Shown here: piece by piece, positions 24,392 to 34,146 of the stretch
How positions within the stretch are numbered: the first letter of the stretch is position 1
How the letters are laid out: each line of letters opens with the position of its first letter
Source: Tyzzerella sp.
Lineage (GTDB): Bacteria > Bacillota > Clostridia > Lachnospirales > Anaerotignaceae
DNA: 64,000 nucleotides
Direction: 5' to 3'
NCBI GenBank assembly: GCA_019415525.1
Contig: DXZA01000081.1
Coordinates: forward strand, 48,454 to 112,453
Program-made: the position numbers and the translations under genes
The notes under the pieces: model-generated
The model's database searches: none
The model's input: the letters and a program-made list of their open reading frames with translations, nothing else
Told to the model about the DNA's origin: nothing

Positions 24392-26350
24392 TTAGCTTTT
24401 TTTCTTATGAACATTTCTTATAGTTTTCTTTTTAGTTTTATCATTTTTAGGCTTAGCAGAATTTTTATTTTTAATATCAGATGATTTTCTTGGCTTTGCA
24501 AATCCATTTTGTTTCTGTTTTGACCTATCTGTTTTTGAACCTCTAAAAGCTACTCCTCCAAAATTTCTAGGACGTATAAGACAATGTTTATCAAAACCTA
24601 TAAGGTCTTCTCTATGAGCCTTTTTAAGCGCCTCCATAACAAGGTCATAGTTATTAGGATTTCTATACTGCATTAACGCTCTTTGCATAGCTTTTTCATG
24701 AGGAGTTTTAGGCACATAAACTTTCTCTCCTGTTCTTGGGTCTTCTTCTGTATAATACATACAAGTTGAAAGTGTCCCTGGTGTAGGATAAAAATCTTGA
24801 ACCTGTTCTGGCATATGACCAATATCTCTTAAATATTCTGCAAGTTCTATGGCTGCATCAATATCACTTCCTGGATGAGAGCTCATAAGATATGGTACAA
24901 GATACTGTTCTTTACCTATATTTTTATTTATTTCATAATATCTCTTATAAAACTTATCATAAACTTCTCTTGTAGGTTTACCCATTTTGGCAAGAACTCT
25001 AGGAGAAACATGTTCAGGGGCAACTTTAAGCTGTCCACTTACATGATATTTACAAAGTTCTTTAAAGAATGTTTCATCTTTATCATAAATGAGATAATCG
25101 TAACGTATACCGGAACGTACGAAAACTTTTTTAACTCTTGGAATTTCTCTAAGTTTTCTTAAAAGTGATACATAGTCTTTATGGTCTATTTTAAGATTTT
25201 TACATGGTGTTGGGAAAAGACATTGTCTATGTTTACAAACACCTTCTGTTTCTTGTTTTTTACAAGCAGAACCTCTAAAGTTTGCAGTTGGTCCTCCAAC
25301 ATCATGAATATAACCTTTAAAGTCAGGTTCCCAAACTATTTTTTCAGCTTCTCTTATAATTGAACTATGACTTCTTGCAGTAACAACTCGTCCTTGATGA
25401 AAAGCTAACGCACAGAAATTACAACTTCCAAAACAACCTCTATTACTTATAAGACTAAATTTAACCTCTTCAATAGCAGGAATACCACCATCTTTTTCAT
25501 ACATAGGGTGATATGTTCTCATATAATCAAGAGCATAAACACTATCAAGTTCATTCATTTTAAGAGGTGGAGAAGGTGGATTTTGTACTACAAGCCACTC
25601 ATCATATTCTTCCACAAGAGTTTTTGCTGTTATAGCATCAGTATTTTCATACTGTATCATAAAACTTTTTGAATACTCTTTTTTAGATTTTAAAACATCT
25701 TTATACTTAGGAAGTTTTATAAAATCATATGGTCTTGACTCATCTTTAGTTTTATAAACAGAGCCTTTTATAAAAGTAATTTCACTTATAGGAATACCAC
25801 TATCTAAAGCTTCTGCAAGTTCAGTAATTTGATGTTCACCCATTCCATAAAGAACAAGGTCAGCACCACTATCAAGAAGTATTGAACGTCTTACTTTATT
25901 ATCCCAATAATCATAATGAGAAAGTCTTCTAAGACTTGCTTCTATTCCACCAAGTATTATTGGAACATCTTTATAAACTTCTCTAATTTTGTTTGAATAT
26001 ACAATAGCTGCTCTATCAGGACGAAGACCCATTTTCCCACCTGGAGAATAAGCGTCTTTTTGTCGTCTTTTTTTAGCAACACTATAATGATTTACCATTG
26101 AATCTATATTACCACTACTTACAAGAAAACCAAGACGAGGTTTTCCAAGTTTCATAAATTCCTCTTTTTTATTCCAGTCTGGCTGTGCAATAAAGCCTAC
26201 TTTATACCCTTTGCTTTCAAGAACTCTACATATTATAGCAGCACCAAAAGAAGGGTGGTCAACATATGCATCACCACATACATATATAAAGTCAGCCTGT
26301 TCCCAGCCTCTTTCTTTCATTTCTTCCATTGTTACAGGTAAGAAAGGCAT
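24392..26350 (-). CDS. YgiQ family radical SAM protein
   Basis: The family combines an N-terminal domain of about 290 residues with a radical SAM core and a C-terminal extension. The cluster motif CFGSCNFC is at residues 306-313. Nearby blocks [17 protein letters not shown] and [11 protein letters not shown] are typical of YgiQ. The last 50 residues are Lys-rich and low complexity ([15 protein letters not shown]), suggesting RNA binding. The length is 652. Function is not established for the family; RNA or protein modification is suspected. It follows the rRNA methyltransferase by 31 bp. Confidence 0.9.
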   Translation of the reverse strand: MPFLPVTMEEMKERGWEQADFIYVCGDAYVDHPSFGAAIICRVLESKGYKVGFIAQPDWNKKEEFMKLGKPRLGFLVSSGNIDSMVNHYSVAKKRRQKDAYSPGGKMGLRPDRAAIVYSNKIREVYKDVPIILGGIEASLRRLSHYDYWDNKVRRSILLDSGADLVLYGMGEHQITELAEALDSGIPISEITFIKGSVYKTKDESRPYDFIKLPKYKDVLKSKKEYSKSFMIQYENTDAITAKTLVEEYDEWLVVQNPPSPPLKMNELDSVYALDYMRTYHPMYEKDGGIPAIEEVKFSLISNRGCFGSCNFCALAFHQGRVVTARSHSSIIREAEKIVWEPDFKGYIHDVGGPTANFRGSACKKQETEGVCKHRQCLFPTPCKNLKIDHKDYVSLLRKLREIPRVKKVFVRSGIRYDYLIYDKDETFFKELCKYHVSGQLKVAPEHVSPRVLAKMGKPTREVYDKFYKRYYEINKNIGKEQYLVPYLMSSHPGSDIDAAIELAEYLRDIGHMPEQVQDFYPTPGTLSTCMYYTEEDPRTGEKVYVPKTPHEKAMQRALMQYRNPNNYDLVMEALKKAHREDLIGFDKHCLIRPRNFGGVAFRGSKTDRSKQKQNGFAKPRKSSDIKNKNSAKPKNDKTKKKTIRNVHKKKS

Positions 26351-26381
26351 AATATTCCTCTTTTCTATTTTTATATATTTT

Positions 26382-27752
26382 TTATTCCCATTTCCAACTT
26401 ACAAAATATTTATTTTTTATTCTACCATTTTTGATTTTACCCCAACCAAGAGGATTTCCATCAACAAGTACAACACACCAGCCTTCACCGTCACAATCAA
26501 CATCAATAGTTTCACCTTTAAGATATTTTATAACATTAGGGTCTGAAAGTGGAAGGTCAACGGCAATTTTTATATCTTCTTTTTTAAGTCCCATTACAAA
26601 AGCCTGTGAAGGTTCAAATCTATTCTTTTTAAGTTCACCAAGAAGCCAGCCACTTCTTATCACTCTAAGTCCTTTAAGTGCTGGAACACCTTTAGGTAAT
26701 AAATAAAGGTATGTACCATAAATTTTAAATACACCTTCAGGACGTATATTTAAGTATTTATCACAAAATTCATAGAAAAATTCTATTCTTTTATCATTAT
26801 CACTTTTTTCTTCTGCAAAAAGTGCAGATGACTGATATTTTTCTTCTTTATGTCTTAAAAGTGCAAGGAAATGACCTTCACCCTTTATTTTATGAGGAAA
26901 AAGTCTTGCACAACCTTTAAGTTCTTCTTTGCCATTTTCAATCCAATCTGGGTGCCCTGGCTCAAATCCATATTCATCTGATATTTTAACAACTTCAAAT
27001 TCATCATGTTTATTAAGGAAATCATTTACACTTTTTTCATTTTCCTCCGGTGCAAATGTACATGTTGAATAAAGTATCATACCACCACTTTTAAGCATAG
27101 CTGCTGCATGTTCAAGTATATCTGCCTGTTGCTCAACACAGAATTTACTCATACTTTCGCCCCAAGCCTTCATAACATCTGGCTCTTTTCTAAACATACC
27201 TTCACCGGAACAAGGAGCATCTATAATTATTTTATCAAAATATCCCTCAAACTTTGTACGAAGTTTTTTAGGTGATTCATTTGTTATTATAGTATTTCTA
27301 ATACCGAATATTTCAATATTCTTTACAAGCGCTTTTATACGGCTTGTACTAATATCATTTGAAACAAGAACTCCTGTATTATTAAGTCTAGCTCCAACTT
27401 GTGTACTTTTTCCTCCTGGTGCAGCACAAATATCAAGTACTCTGTCACCCTCTTCTATATCTATAACAGCCCCTGGTGACATAGCACTTGGCTCTTGAAG
27501 ATAATACATACCTGCATGATAATATGGGTGTTTTGAAGGTCTTTCTCCTTCTTTATAATAAAATCCTTCTTTGCACCAATGTACATCTTCTGTTTCATAT
27601 ATATTTCTTTCTAAAAATTCCTCTCTGGAAATTTTCATTGTATTTATTCTAAGTCCATATAAGCGTTTATCACCAAAAGACTTTTCATATGCTTCATATT
27701 CATCACCAAGCATATTTTTCATTTTTTCAACAAATTCCAAAGGCAGATTCAT
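26382..27752 (-). CDS. rsmF: RsmF-like NOL1/NOP2/Sun 16S rRNA m5C methyltransferase
   Basis: The enzyme makes 5-methylcytosine in rRNA. SAM motif I reads APGGKST at 111-117. The two catalytic cysteines are in DAPCSGEGM (Cys181) and STCTF (Cys231). The C-terminal part after about residue 290 matches the RsmF/YebU RNA-binding region, with YLYLLP and [18 protein letters not shown] stands before the ATG at 27752, so I prefer that over the upstream ATG at 27773; this gives 456 residues. It is first of a group with the YgiQ protein and the nitroreductase. The exact target base is inferred. Confidence 0.9.
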   Translation of the reverse strand: MNLPLEFVEKMKNMLGDEYEAYEKSFGDKRLYGLRINTMKISREEFLERNIYETEDVHWCKEGFYYKEGERPSKHPYYHAGMYYLQEPSAMSPGAVIDIEEGDRVLDICAAPGGKSTQVGARLNNTGVLVSNDISTSRIKALVKNIEIFGIRNTIITNESPKKLRTKFEGYFDKIIIDAPCSGEGMFRKEPDVMKAWGESMSKFCVEQQADILEHAAAMLKSGGMILYSTCTFAPEENEKSVNDFLNKHDEFEVVKISDEYGFEPGHPDWIENGKEELKGCARLFPHKIKGEGHFLALLRHKEEKYQSSALFAEEKSDNDKRIEFFYEFCDKYLNIRPEGVFKIYGTYLYLLPKGVPALKGLRVIRSGWLLGELKKNRFEPSQAFVMGLKKEDIKIAVDLPLSDPNVIKYLKGETIDVDCDGEGWCVVLVDGNPLGWGKIKNGRIKNKYFVSWKWE

Positions 27753-27901
27753 ATTTCTACTCTCCTTAAACAATTTTAGTCTGACATTTAATTTTACATA
27801 AAAAACTCTACTATTACAATATTATTTTATACTATTACCTTTACAAAATCAAAAACTTAATATAATATATTCACAGTAAAAATTTGAAAGGAGAAAGCAT
27901 A

Positions 27902-28540
27902 ATGGGAAAATCAGTATGGAAACCTGGTACAGTTGTATATCCTGTTCCTGCGGTAATGGTATCCTGTGGAGATATAGACGGAGAAAAAAATATAATAACT
28001 GTTGCTTGGACAGGTACAATAAATACAAATCCACCTATGACATATGTATCAATAAGACCTGAAAGACACTCTTATGAAATGATTAAAAAAAGTGGTGAAT
28101 TTGTAATAAATCTTGTAACAGAAAAACTTGCGTATGCTTGTGATTATTGTGGAGTACGTTCAGGAAAAGATGTTGATAAATTCAAAGAAATGAAACTTAC
28201 TGCCGTAAAGGGAAATGAGGTTTCATCACCTTTAATATATGAGTCACCGGTAAATATAGAGTGTAAAGTAAAAGATATAGTAGAATTAGGCAGTCATCAT
28301 ATGTTTATAGGAGAAGTTGTTTCTGTAAGCGTGAGTGATGAGTATATGGACGAAACAGGAAAATTCCATTTTAATAAATCAAAACCTATATGCTATTCTC
28401 ATGGCGGATATTTTGGACTTGGAAAACAACTTGGAACATTCGGATATTCAGTAAAAAAACAAGATAATAAAAAAGAAAACTCTCCAAAAAAAGAACGTTG
28501 GAGAAAAACAGGACGAAAAAATATAAAAAAGAAAAAATAA
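27902..28540 (+). CDS. Flavin reductase family protein (FMN-binding split barrel)
   Basis: The protein resembles small flavoproteins of the flavin reductase-like family. It contains VYPVPAVMVSCGD, VAWTGTINTNPPMTYVSIRPERHSYE and the later INLVTEKLAYACDYCGVRSGKDVDKF. GGAGAAAGC before the ATG at 27902 supports this start (212 residues). The last 30 residues are Lys/Arg-rich and look like a basic tail. It is divergent from the methyltransferase gene and monocistronic. The substrate is unknown. Its stop codon overlaps the first copy of the duplicated terminator at 28538-28561. Confidence 0.88.
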   Translation: MGKSVWKPGTVVYPVPAVMVSCGDIDGEKNIITVAWTGTINTNPPMTYVSIRPERHSYEMIKKSGEFVINLVTEKLAYACDYCGVRSGKDVDKFKEMKLTAVKGNEVSSPLIYESPVNIECKVKDIVELGSHHMFIGEVVSVSVSDEYMDETGKFHFNKSKPICYSHGGYFGLGKQLGTFGYSVKKQDNKKENSPKKERWRKTGRKNIKKKK

Positions 28541-28561
28541 AGAGGGTATAAACCCTCTTTT
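28538..28561. terminator. Duplicated bidirectional terminator, copy 1
   Basis: AAAGAGGGT / ACCCTCTTT with loop ATAA. The 24-bp sequence recurs exactly at 28783-28806. It begins with the stop codon of the plus-strand gene. Confidence 0.85.
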
Positions 28562-28782
28562 CAGACTGTCAAAAAACCTATTTTTAAAATTTTTGATACC
28601 GCTGAAGGGTAAAGGGAAACAAAGAGTTTCCATTTTTTAATCCGCAGACGGAATTGACTTCTGTCGAGGAAAACAGCGGGTTTCGAGGAATTTATGACGA
28701 TGGAACTCGTCTGTTTATTCCTCTGTCTATTTCGTCAAAATCCTGATTTTGACGAGAGTGTGTCGACTTTTTCGACACACTC
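28562..28782. mobile_element. 221-bp hairpin-rich MITE-like element
   Basis: The segment lies exactly between two identical 24-bp terminators. It holds at least five inverted repeats: GGAAAC/GTTTCC, GACGGAA/TTCTGTC, GAGGAAT/ATTCCTC with an inner GACGA/TCGTC, CGTCAAAAT/ATTTTGACG and the 12-bp AGAGTGTGTCGA/TCGACACACTCT. The outer ends match imperfectly as inverted repeats (CAGACTGTCAAAAAA against GAGTGTGTCGAAAAA, 11 of 15). It is richer in G and C than the flanks and has no convincing open frame. It could be a non-autonomous mobile element or an interspersed structured repeat. Confidence 0.6.
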
Positions 28783-28806
28783 TAAAGAGGGTATAAACCC
28801 TCTTTT
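28783..28806. terminator. Duplicated bidirectional terminator, copy 2
   Basis: Exact copy of 28538-28561. It overlaps the stop codon of the minus-strand gene, so each convergent gene now has its own copy. Confidence 0.85.
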
Positions 28807-29107
28807 ATTTTATATAAAATTCTGCAAAATTAAGCATTATATAAGTAAAAACCCACATTCCTAATGATGTTGTAATTATTATAAAACACATAACAATACT
28901 TAAAAAATCAAATTTTATATCTTCATTTTTATGAAAATAACTGTTATATAAAACCTCTATTCCTAAAATTATTAAAAATACAGGTGAAAATTTCATAATA
29001 TGCCATACACTAGACTGTGGAAAAAATGTAACAGCAAGCATATATATACCACAAGTAATAAGGCATATACCCATTGTAATACTTCCTACTCTCCTTATAC
29101 CTGCCAT
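28805..29107 (-). CDS. Small three-helix membrane protein of the sigma factor operon
   Basis: The 100-residue protein has three hydrophobic segments (about 8-27, 38-54 and 68-92) and a short loop HKNEDIKFDF. It resembles the N-terminal transmembrane part of LiaF-like or DUF5668 proteins, which respond to envelope stress, but the match is only by hydropathy and by GIYMLA and FLIILGIEVL. It lies 13 bp after the next membrane protein gene and is the last gene of the ECF sigma operon. I do not recognise a function. Confidence 0.7.
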   Translation of the reverse strand: MAGIRRVGSITMGICLITCGIYMLAVTFFPQSSVWHIMKFSPVFLIILGIEVLYNSYFHKNEDIKFDFLSIVMCFIIITTSLGMWVFTYIMLNFAEFYIK

Positions 29108-29120
29108 AAAATATCACCTC

Positions 29121-29687
29121 TTATAATATATCATCATCATCTTTTCCTGTATATTCTATATAATCTTTATCATCAGTATAATTTTTACCTTTAATGAGTC
29201 TTATACCTAATAATATTATAAATATTGATATTAATACATCAGGTACAATACTTATTATACTGTGTATAAATCCAGCAACTATAGGATTTATACTATCCAT
29301 AAGTCTGTAAAAAGGATATTCTATAGTTTTAAATATTGCAACACAACCAAAAATTATAAGTATAATACCTATAACTTTATTTTTATTACCTAATTTTTCA
29401 AAAATATCACCATTATCAAATATGCTATTAAAAAATTTATCATCACATTCTTTTCTATAATCAAATGAGAAATGTTTCATATTATGAGTATCAAAAAATG
29501 AGTAAAACCATATTACAGGTAAAGCAAAAAGTAATACACTTAAATTTATACCTAAACCACCTGAAATAAAACTTATTCCCCAAAAAAGCCCCATTATAAC
29601 AGCACCTTTTTTCATCATATTAAGATACATTTCTCCTGCTCCCGGTATAAAAGAAAAAATTAAAACTAAAAATCTACTTTTTTCCAT
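29121..29687 (-). CDS. Membrane protein of the sigma factor operon, TM2-like N-terminus
   Basis: The 188-residue protein starts with a hydrophobic FSFIPGAGEMYLNMMKKG, similar to the GxGxxYLG turn of TM2-type membrane proteins. It has about four further membrane segments separated by a polar stretch (FSFDYRKECDDKF). The C-terminus is Asp-rich (YTGKDDDDI). The start codon shares a base with the anti-sigma gene's stop, so translation is coupled. The function is unknown; the operon suggests envelope stress. Confidence 0.7.
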   Translation of the reverse strand: MEKSRFLVLIFSFIPGAGEMYLNMMKKGAVIMGLFWGISFISGGLGINLSVLLFALPVIWFYSFFDTHNMKHFSFDYRKECDDKFFNSIFDNGDIFEKLGNKNKVIGIILIIFGCVAIFKTIEYPFYRLMDSINPIVAGFIHSIISIVPDVLISIFIILLGIRLIKGKNYTDDKDYIEYTGKDDDDIL

Positions 29688-30139
29688 TAATATTCATCTC
29701 CAATCTTATCAAATACAAATATACGTCTAACACTATCTGATATTTTTTCTATAAAACTTGTATTTTTATAATAAAATCTATCTGTATTTTCAACAACTGT
29801 ATTTTTTGTAAAGCTTTCAACTTTATCATTAAAATATGAAAATGTTCCTGTTGTCCAAAATATTAAGGCAAAACAAGCAGCTACTGCTACCGTTCCATAT
29901 TTATTTACAAATATTCTTTTAATTCTCATTTTTATTTTCGATATAACACTATCTGATACACTTTCTTCAATATCTATAAGAATATCATCTGATAACCTTT
30001 CTGTATAGGCAAGAAGACATTCATCACAAAAAGAAAGATGTTCAGATATTTCAAGTCTTTCAATTTCATTTGCTTTTTCATTTATAATCAAATCAAATGC
30101 ATAATCCGTAAGATGTCCTTCACTGTTAAATAAATCCAT
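29687..30139 (-). CDS. Anti-sigma factor with zinc-finger motif
   Basis: The N-terminal half shows the ZAS pattern HxxxCxxC at His34, Cys38 and Cys41 (ISEHLSFCDEC), typical of anti-sigma factors that hold ECF sigmas at the membrane. One membrane helix spans about residues 80-99. The outside part (about 50 residues) has no known domain and could be the sensor or a protease target. The gene is 1 bp after the sigma factor gene and overlaps the next gene by one base. At 150 residues it is a small single-pass member. Confidence 0.85.
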   Translation of the reverse strand: MDLFNSEGHLTDYAFDLIINEKANEIERLEISEHLSFCDECLLAYTERLSDDILIDIEESVSDSVISKIKMRIKRIFVNKYGTVAVAACFALIFWTTGTFSYFNDKVESFTKNTVVENTDRFYYKNTSFIEKISDSVRRIFVFDKIGDEY

Positions 30140-30140
30140 A

Positions 30141-30641
30141 CTACTCCTCCTTGTCTATATATTCCTTCAATATATTTTTAGCTCTAAAAATCTGAGTTTG
30201 AACAGTTTTTTTAGGTCTTTTAAGTATAACAGAAATTTCATCAATACTTTTTTCTTCTAAAAAATACATAACAGAAACTTTATAATATGGTTCTTTCATA
30301 TTAAGTATATATTTCTTTATATTTTCAGTACCTTCTTTAGATAATACAAGGGTTTCCGGCAAAGGCATAATACTTACCTTATCTTTAACAACATCATCTC
30401 CAACTACTATACGTCTATTATAGGCACTTTTAAGATAATCTTTTGCTTTATTTGTTGCTATTCTTGAAAGCCATGGCTTTATCTTTTCCATATTACAACT
30501 ATCAATATGTGTATACGCAGAAATAAAAGTTTCTTGAGTAAGATTTTGTGCTTCCTGATAATCCTTTACAAACTGAAAACATATTGTAAAAATTAATTTC
30601 TCATATTTTTCTATTATATTTCTAAACTCCCTCTCCTTCAC
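30141..30641 (-). CDS. ECF-type RNA polymerase sigma factor
   Basis: The 166-residue protein has sigma region 2 (LIFTICFQFVKDYQEAQNLTQETFISAY) and region 4 (VSVMYFLEEKSIDEISVIL and KTVQTQIFRAKNIL). This is the two-domain ECF layout. The start is GTG at 30641, with AAAGGGGGGTGAG upstream. It is first in an operon with its presumed anti-sigma factor and two membrane proteins. By family it directs an extracytoplasmic stress regulon; its inducer is unknown. I did not find a clear autoregulatory ECF promoter. Confidence 0.93.
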   Translation of the reverse strand: MKEREFRNIIEKYEKLIFTICFQFVKDYQEAQNLTQETFISAYTHIDSCNMEKIKPWLSRIATNKAKDYLKSAYNRRIVVGDDVVKDKVSIMPLPETLVLSKEGTENIKKYILNMKEPYYKVSVMYFLEEKSIDEISVILKRPKKTVQTQIFRAKNILKEYIDKEE

Positions 30642-30753
30642 AACCTGTACTCACCCCCCTTTTTTAAGCCGGTTTTTTATTGTTATATTTACAATACGAC
30701 TTAATAAATTAATAGACTTCAAGTATTTACAAATTTATTTATAAATATGGGGT

Positions 30754-30781
30754 TAAAAAAAATCGGACTTTTGTCCGATTT
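30754..30781 (-). terminator. Terminator after the phosphoesterase gene
   Basis: AAATCGGAC pairs with GTCCGATTT around TTTT, with a T-run following in the minus direction. Confidence 0.85.
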
Positions 30782-30785
30782 AAAT

Positions 30786-31478
30786 TTAAAATATTTTAAT
30801 AGGTGAAAAATTAATAAAATCAGCTGATGTAAGAAAATAATTAACATCATTATACTTTCCATTTAATATATTTTTGAAGCTATTTTCTCCATGAAGATGT
30901 CCATAAATAACAGTTTTTATATTATATTCTTCAATTATTTTCATAAATTCCGAATATTCTTTTTTATCATTTACAGGTGGATAATGCAATACAAGTATAA
31001 TATTATCTTTATAACCTTTTTTTATGGCACTTTCTATTGATAAACGAACTCGTATAGCTTCTCGTTTATATAATTTCTCATCACTTTCCCTAAACATTGT
31101 ATCATTAGGACATATCCAACCTCTTGAACCACATATAGCATAATTTTCATATATAGCAAAATCATTTTTTACAAATGTAATATCCGGAAAAGCTTTTCTA
31201 ATTTTTGAAGTTGAATTCCACCAATAATCATGATTTCCTTGAAATACAATTTTTTTACCTTTAAGATTATTTATAAATTCTAAGTCCTTTTGTGCCTCAT
31301 TAAGATTAAGTCCCCAAGATATATCTCCTGCAATAATAACTGTATCTTCATCAGAAACCACATTTTCCCAGTTAAGTTTAATTTTTTCCCAATGATTTTT
31401 CCATATATCACCGAATATATCCATTGGTTTTTCTTTAAAAAAACTCAAATGCAAGTCAGACAATGCATATAAACTCAT
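30786..31478 (-). CDS. Calcineurin-like metallophosphoesterase
   Basis: The metal-binding motifs are in order: SDLHLSF (Asp8, His10), AGDISWG, GNHDYW and, near the C-terminus, YGHLHG. They place the 230-residue protein in the calcineurin-like superfamily, close to uncharacterised clostridial phosphohydrolases. Substrate specificity cannot be told from sequence. It follows the (p)ppGpp synthetase gene by 9 bp, so the two are probably co-transcribed. A nucleotide substrate would fit but is a guess. Confidence 0.9.
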   Translation of the reverse strand: MSLYALSDLHLSFFKEKPMDIFGDIWKNHWEKIKLNWENVVSDEDTVIIAGDISWGLNLNEAQKDLEFINNLKGKKIVFQGNHDYWWNSTSKIRKAFPDITFVKNDFAIYENYAICGSRGWICPNDTMFRESDEKLYKREAIRVRLSIESAIKKGYKDNIILVLHYPPVNDKKEYSEFMKIIEEYNIKTVIYGHLHGENSFKNILNGKYNDVNYFLTSADFINFSPIKIF

Positions 31479-31487
31479 ATTCTACCT

Positions 31488-32285
31488 CTAAACTCTATAA
31501 ATTTCAGCCATAATATTTAATTGCTGATTAAATTCTTTTAATTTATCAATATCTCCTTCTTCCCATATATCAGAGAATTTTCTGTTTATTTCGTCCATTT
31601 CTTCAAGCTTTGCTTTAAAATATAAATTGTGTATATTTTCAATAATATCATTTACAAGATTACTTTTTATTTCATTCATTCTTTGAGCATTCATTATTTC
31701 TTCACGAATAGTTCCCATTTCTTCATCAAGTTTAAAAGCAGCCTCTGCACAATTTATAAGTCTTTGCTGTAAATCCATAGGTATATTACCACTATATTTA
31801 TATTTAAGAGAATGTTCTGCAACAGCCCAAAAATTCATAGAAAGAGTTCTTATTTGTATTTCAGCAGGCACTTCAATATATCCCATAGCAGTATTAAGAG
31901 GATATCTTACAATAATATGATAGCTCCTATAACCACTTGGTTTTGTATTTGTAATATAGTCTCTTTCTTCCTCTATAAAAAGGTCTCTACCATCTCTCTC
32001 ACGAACAAGGTCTATAACCTTTTGTATATCTTCAACAAACTGACAAAGTATTCTTATGCCTGCAATATCTTCTATCTTTTCTTTTATTTCTTCTGGAGAT
32101 ATTTTTTTCCTTGAAGCCTTTTCAAGTATACTTGGTATTTTTTTAACTCTACCTGTTACCGCTTCAATAGGAGAATACATTCCCATAAGTCTATATTCAT
32201 TTTTAATGCTTTCAAATTTTAATGTAAGCTCTTTTACGGCCTGTTCATAAGGAAAAAGCATTTCTTTTAAGTTGTATATTTCCAC
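31488..32285 (-). CDS. Small alarmone synthetase, GTP pyrophosphokinase family
   Basis: This single-domain RelA/SpoT-type synthetase of 265 residues transfers pyrophosphate from ATP to GDP or GTP. It shows AGIRILCQFVEDI, then GYRSYHIIVRYP and EIQIRTLSMNFWAVAEHSLKYK, which are conserved synthetase blocks. There is no HD hydrolase, TGS or ACT domain, so it is RelP/RelQ-like. A C-terminal helix could support tetramerisation. It is first in a two-gene unit with the phosphoesterase. Confidence 0.93.
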   Translation of the reverse strand: MEIYNLKEMLFPYEQAVKELTLKFESIKNEYRLMGMYSPIEAVTGRVKKIPSILEKASRKKISPEEIKEKIEDIAGIRILCQFVEDIQKVIDLVRERDGRDLFIEEERDYITNTKPSGYRSYHIIVRYPLNTAMGYIEVPAEIQIRTLSMNFWAVAEHSLKYKYSGNIPMDLQQRLINCAEAAFKLDEEMGTIREEIMNAQRMNEIKSNLVNDIIENIHNLYFKAKLEEMDEINRKFSDIWEEGDIDKLKEFNQQLNIMAEIYRV

Positions 32286-32374
32286 ATAATCACCCCGTAT
32301 TATAATTTATATAATATTATTTTACTATTTATAATATATTTTATCAAATAATAGTATGTAAATATATATGCAAT

Positions 32375-32405
32375 AAAAAAAGACGGATAAAAAATCCGCC
32401 TTTTT
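32375..32405 (-). terminator. Terminator after ptsI
   Basis: GGCGGAT pairs with ATCCGTC (one G-U) around TTTTT and runs into TTTTTTT on the minus strand. Confidence 0.85.
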
Positions 32406-32413
32406 ATTATATA

Positions 32414-34093
32414 TTAGTCAATAAGGGCTTTGATTTCAGCTATTGTACTCTTTGAGCATACAGCTTTAGCAAGCTCTTTACAATCTTCATATTTAAGATT
32501 TCTTACTTTATATCTTGAAGCAGCAATTTCTGTTGCAGCCATACTGAATTCATCAAGTCCCATACCAAGAAGTATTGGAAGTGCTTTTTCATCACTTGCG
32601 AATTCACCACACATACCAACCATCTTACCATATTTATGACCAGCTTCAATAACTTTGCTGATTGCACGAAGTACAGCTGGGTGGAAAGAGTTGTACATTT
32701 TTGCAATTTTCTGATTTCCTCTATCTACTGCAAGAAGATACTGTGTAAGGTCATTTGTACCAATACTGAAGAAATCAACTTCTTTAGCAAGGTCTTCTGC
32801 ACAAATAACACCTGCTGGAGTTTCAATCATGATACCTGTCTGAATGCTATCATTGAATGGAATATTATCTTTTCTAAGTTCATCTTTACATTCCTGAAGA
32901 ACTTCATTTGCAGCTCTAAATTCTTCAACAGATATAATCATTGGATACATAATTCTAACATCACCATAAGCACTTGCTCTTAATATAGCACGAAGCTGTG
33001 TTTTAAATACATCTTTAAGGTCAAGTGATATTCTTATAGCTCTCCAACCAAGGAATGGATTTTCTTCTTTATCAAATTCATAATATGAAAGCTCTTTGTC
33101 ACCACCAATGTCAAGAGTTCTTATAATCATTGGGTGTTTAATTGTTTCAATAGCTTTTTTATAAGTTTCAAACTGTTCCTGTTCTGTTGGGAATTTTGTA
33201 TTTTCCATGTAAAGGAACTCACTTCTGAAAAGACCAATACCTTCAGCACCTCTTGAAACAGCATTTTCAACATCTGCAATACTTCCTACGTTTGCAAAAA
33301 GTTCTACTGTTCTTCCATCAAGTGTTGTTGCTGGAAGGTCATTCATGCTTTCAAGTTCTGCTTTCATTTTTTTGTATTCTTCTGCTTTTTTAAGATATTC
33401 AACTTTTGTATCTTCATCAGGATTTACAATAATTTCATTTCCTATCGCATCAAGAATGATATAATCTTCATTTGTAATATTGCTTCTGAAATCAGCAACA
33501 CCAACAAAAGCTGGAATTTCCATACTTCTTGCCATAATAGCAACGTGGCTTGTTACACCACCAGCTTCTGTAATAAATCCTTTTATAAATTTAAAGTCCA
33601 TATTTGCTGTATCTGATGGTGCAAGGTCTTCAGCTATAACTATAACTTCTTCTTCAATTCCTTCAAATGGATTGCTCTTTACACCTTTAAGCTTACACAT
33701 CATTCTTTTACCAACATCTTTGATGTCAGCAGCTCTTTCTCTTAAATATTCATCATCAAGACTTTCAAACATTGTTACAATTTCAGCAACTGCTTCTTCA
33801 AGAGCAAGCTGTGCATTTTTATTTTCATCATTAATTTTTGTTTCAACAGAATCAGATAAAACAGCATCTTCTGCAACATCAAGATGTGCAGCAAAAATTT
33901 CAGAATCTTCTGCAAGAACTTTAATTTCAGCAACAGAATCTTTTACAGCTTTTTTAAATTTTGCAAGTTCGATATCTTTTTCAGAATCTTTAATTATTCT
34001 TGTGTCAGCTTCAAGTTTTTCTTGAACAGCAATAAAAGCCTTGCCCATAACAATACCTTTTGATGCTGCTTTTGATACAGTAAATTTTTTCAT
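32414..34093 (-). CDS. ptsI: Phosphoenolpyruvate-protein phosphotransferase (PTS enzyme I)
   Basis: Enzyme I takes phosphate from PEP and passes it to HPr. The phosphorylated His is His183 in GGVTSHVAIMARS. The C-terminal PEP-binding barrel contains GIGLFRSEFLYM, MIETPAGV and SIGTNDLTQYLLAVDR. The length of 559 residues is normal. It lies 53 bp after ptsH and is the last gene before a terminator. The clustering with mannitol genes is discussed under findings. Confidence 0.96.
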   Translation of the reverse strand: MKKFTVSKAASKGIVMGKAFIAVQEKLEADTRIIKDSEKDIELAKFKKAVKDSVAEIKVLAEDSEIFAAHLDVAEDAVLSDSVETKINDENKNAQLALEEAVAEIVTMFESLDDEYLRERAADIKDVGKRMMCKLKGVKSNPFEGIEEEVIVIAEDLAPSDTANMDFKFIKGFITEAGGVTSHVAIMARSMEIPAFVGVADFRSNITNEDYIILDAIGNEIIVNPDEDTKVEYLKKAEEYKKMKAELESMNDLPATTLDGRTVELFANVGSIADVENAVSRGAEGIGLFRSEFLYMENTKFPTEQEQFETYKKAIETIKHPMIIRTLDIGGDKELSYYEFDKEENPFLGWRAIRISLDLKDVFKTQLRAILRASAYGDVRIMYPMIISVEEFRAANEVLQECKDELRKDNIPFNDSIQTGIMIETPAGVICAEDLAKEVDFFSIGTNDLTQYLLAVDRGNQKIAKMYNSFHPAVLRAISKVIEAGHKYGKMVGMCGEFASDEKALPILLGMGLDEFSMAATEIAASRYKVRNLKYEDCKELAKAVCSKSTIAEIKALID

Positions 34094-34146
34094 AATAAAT
34101 AATACCTCTCTCTAACGTCTTTAAAATCTATTTTTCATCATTAAAA

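Noticed and set aside
28615..28780. Protein-coding gene inside the 221-bp insertion
   Set aside because: The frames are short, lack ribosome sites and are explained by the dense inverted repeats.
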